DNA from: Mycolicibacterium sp. P9-22
Lineage (GTDB): Bacteria > Actinomycetota > Actinomycetes > Mycobacteriales > Mycobacteriaceae
NCBI RefSeq assembly: GCF_008329585.1
Contig: NZ_NPKP01000003.1
Coordinates: forward strand, 372,001 to 436,000
Reading direction: 5' to 3'
Length of the DNA stretch: 64,000 nucleotides
Below, in pieces: positions 62,259 through 64,000 of the stretch; position 1 is the stretch's first letter; the number at the start of each line of letters is the position of its first letter. Both the position numbers and the translations under genes were made by a program. Under the pieces are notes generated by a model. The model was not told the origin of the DNA. It was given only the letters and a program-made list of their open reading frames with translations, and ran no database searches.

Positions 62259-63974
62259 CTATTTCAGTGTGTAACGGCGGCCCAGCGGCACTGTCGTCAT
62301 CGGTGTGCTGGTGCACACCTCACCGTCGACCATGACCCGGTAGGTGTCCGGCTCGATGGTGATGTCGGGCAGGTAGTCGTTGTGCAGCAGATCGGCCTTG
62401 GTGAGGGCGCGGGCACCCCGGCAGGCCACCAGGGGAGTGTTCAGTCCGAGCCGGGTTCCCAGGCCCGCCTCGATGGCCGCCGCGGCGACGAAGTTGACCG
62501 ACACATCGGCCGGGGTTCGCCCGTAGGCGGCCCACTGCGGCCGGTACTTCAGCGGCTCGCAGGTCATCAGGGAGGCATTGGCCTCGCCCATCACCGACCA
62601 GGCCGGGAAGCCGCCCTTGAACACCACTTCGGGGCGGATACCGAAGAACTTGGGTTCCCACAACACGATATCGGCGAGCTTGCCCGGCTCAAGCGAACCG
62701 ACCTCGTGATCGATGCCGAACAGTTTCGCCGGGTTGATGGTCAGCTTGGCGATATACCGCAGGATGCGGGCATTGTCGGCGCCGGTGCCCGCATCGGCCG
62801 GCAGCGGGCCGCGGGTGGCCCGCATGTGGGAGGCCAGTTGCCAGGTGCGCGCGATGGTTTCACCGATGCGGCCCATGCCCTGGGAATCCGAGCCCATCGC
62901 CGAGATGGCACCCAGATCGTGCAGCACGTCCTCGGCGGCGATGGTCTCGCGCCGGATCCGGGACTCGGCGAAGGCCACATCCTCGGGGATCCGCGGGTTG
63001 AGGTGATGGCACACCATCACCATGTCCAGGTGCTCGTCGAAGGTGTTCAGCGTGTACGGGTTGGTCGGATTCGTCGAGGAGGGAAGGCAATACGGCTCAC
63101 CGACGACGCGCATGATGTCGGGTGCGTGACCGCCGCCGGCACCCTCGGCGTGATAGGTGTGGATGGGCCGGCCGCCGATCGCGGCCATGGTGTCCTCGTA
63201 GAACCCAGACTCGTTGAGGGTGTCGGTGTGGATCTGCACCTGCAGGTCGAGTTCGTCACCGGCGTCCAGCGAGGCCCGGATGGCGGCCGGAGTGGCGCCC
63301 CAGTCCTCGTGGATCTTGTAGCCGATGGCCCCGGCCAGGCCTTGCTCGATCAGCGGTGCGGTGCTCGATGCGCTGCCGTTGCCGATGAACCCGAAGTTCA
63401 TCGGGAAGGCTTCGGCGGCGCCGAGCATGCGGGCCAGGTTGTTCGGTCCCGAGGAGGTGATGCCCACGGTGACCGGACCGAGGCCGCCGCCGATCATGGT
63501 GGTGATGCCGCTGGAGATGGCCTCCTCGACCAGGCCCGCGCTGTCGAAGTGCACGTGCACGTCGATGGCGCCGGCGGTGGCGATCATGCCCTCACCGGAG
63601 CGGACATCGGTGCCCGCGCCGATGACCAGGTCCGGATCCACCCCGTCCATGGTGCGCGGGTTGCCGGCCTTGCCGACCCCGACGATACGCCCGTCGCGGA
63701 TCCCGATATCGGCCTTGCGGATGCCGAGCACCGCGTCGATGATGAGCGCGTTGGTGATCACGAAGTCCAGTGCGCCTCCGGCATTGGTGAGGTCACCGTG
63801 TACGGCCATGCCCTCGCGCATGGTCTTGCCGCCGCCGAAGACGGCCTCGTCACCGTAGACCGTCGCGTCGGCCTCGACCTTGGCCAGCAGTTCGGTGTCG
63901 GCGAGGCGGACCCGGTCACCGGTGGTCGGTCCGTACAGCTGCGCGTAGCGGGCCCGGCTGATGCGGTAGGCCAT
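62259..63974 (-). CDS. ureC: Urease alpha subunit UreC
   Basis: 571 residues, full length. Nickel ligands: H140 and H142 (HVHFDS), carbamylated lysine K220 (GYKIHEDWG), H249, H275 ([12 protein letters not shown]) and D363 (GSDSQG). Flap cysteine C322 and H323 are in CHHL. Hydrolyses urea to ammonia and carbamate, which spends the urea released by allantoicase encoded 22 kb away. Three nt before its ATG is the stop of ureB. Confidence 0.97.
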   Translation of the reverse strand: MAYRISRARYAQLYGPTTGDRVRLADTELLAKVEADATVYGDEAVFGGGKTMREGMAVHGDLTNAGGALDFVITNALIIDAVLGIRKADIGIRDGRIVGVGKAGNPRTMDGVDPDLVIGAGTDVRSGEGMIATAGAIDVHVHFDSAGLVEEAISSGITTMIGGGLGPVTVGITSSGPNNLARMLGAAEAFPMNFGFIGNGSASSTAPLIEQGLAGAIGYKIHEDWGATPAAIRASLDAGDELDLQVQIHTDTLNESGFYEDTMAAIGGRPIHTYHAEGAGGGHAPDIMRVVGEPYCLPSSTNPTNPYTLNTFDEHLDMVMVCHHLNPRIPEDVAFAESRIRRETIAAEDVLHDLGAISAMGSDSQGMGRIGETIARTWQLASHMRATRGPLPADAGTGADNARILRYIAKLTINPAKLFGIDHEVGSLEPGKLADIVLWEPKFFGIRPEVVFKGGFPAWSVMGEANASLMTCEPLKYRPQWAAYGRTPADVSVNFVAAAAIEAGLGTRLGLNTPLVACRGARALTKADLLHNDYLPDITIEPDTYRVMVDGEVCTSTPMTTVPLGRRYTLK

Positions 63975-63975
63975 C

Positions 63976-64000
63976 TCAGGATCCCGCGTCCAGGAAGCCG
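63976..64000 (-). CDS. ureB: Urease beta subunit UreB, C-terminal end (partial)
   Basis: The last 7 codons (GFLDAGS) and TGA run off the window edge. Identity is inferred only from position directly upstream of ureC; the sequence is too short to test. Confidence 0.5.

Overview
The window is a gene-dense, GC-rich actinobacterial chromosome segment, almost certainly from a mycobacterium (Mycolicibacterium-like). The supporting markers are a complete mce lipid-import operon with two YrbE permeases, a DesA1-type acyl-ACP desaturase, a DUF222-HNH (13E12-family) gene behind a LexA box, and the gene order phosphate ATPase, PhoU, LCP protein, DusB, DesA1, TetR, DUF2236, which I recall from Mycobacterium tuberculosis (around Rv0820-Rv0826). 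A cluster tRNA-Lys/Glu/Asp/Phe fits the same group. No phage, transposase, CRISPR array or rRNA was seen, and no stretch over 300 bases lacks a gene.

Layout. 1-4.2 kb: phosphate uptake (end of pstC, pstA, pstB), an oxidoreductase divergent from a MarR regulator, and phoU. 4.2-12.2 kb: LCP cell-wall ligase, dusB, desA1, TetR/DUF2236 pair, a membrane Ser/Thr kinase, four tRNAs. 12.2-21.5 kb: an alanine/ornithine-racemase-like enzyme coupled to a DUF1611 protein, a secreted YdcF-like protein, several TetR regulators with very clear palindromic operators, a SnoaL/TetR/lactonase-like operon, an FAD oxidoreductase, a CDF metal transporter and a UBP zinc-finger protein. 21.6-30.7 kb: the mce operon, apparently transcribed leaderless from a near-consensus promoter. 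30.7-34.2 kb: zwf, two SRPBCC paralogues, an F420-type oxidoreductase.

34.2-64 kb is dominated by nitrogen scavenging. A GntR regulator, an NCS1 transporter and a hydantoin/allantoin-type racemase run one way; a PuuE-type allantoinase, allantoicase, DUF6986 lyase-like protein and aminotransferase run the other way, with a DUF222-HNH gene lodged between the two arms. Then follow a MarR/RidA/shortened-MDR unit, an APC permease, an alcohol dehydrogenase, two PucR regulators, a second NCS1 transporter with a VOC protein, a second deacetylase-fold hydrolase with an ene-reductase and a DUF1989 protein, an amidase, two SDRs, and the urease genes ureC-G-D-E-F (ureB runs off the edge). Read together: import of cyclic ureides/N-heterocycles, racemisation and ring opening, release of urea, and hydrolysis of urea by urease.

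The most interesting leads are the 49-57 kb block, which looks like an unassigned N-heterocycle catabolic pathway under PucR control; the DUF6986 protein in the allantoin arm; the DUF1611/racemase pair; an SOS promoter for the HNH gene; a reductase lacking the middle of its Rossmann domain; and about ten genes whose -10 box lies 6-7 nt before the start codon (leaderless).
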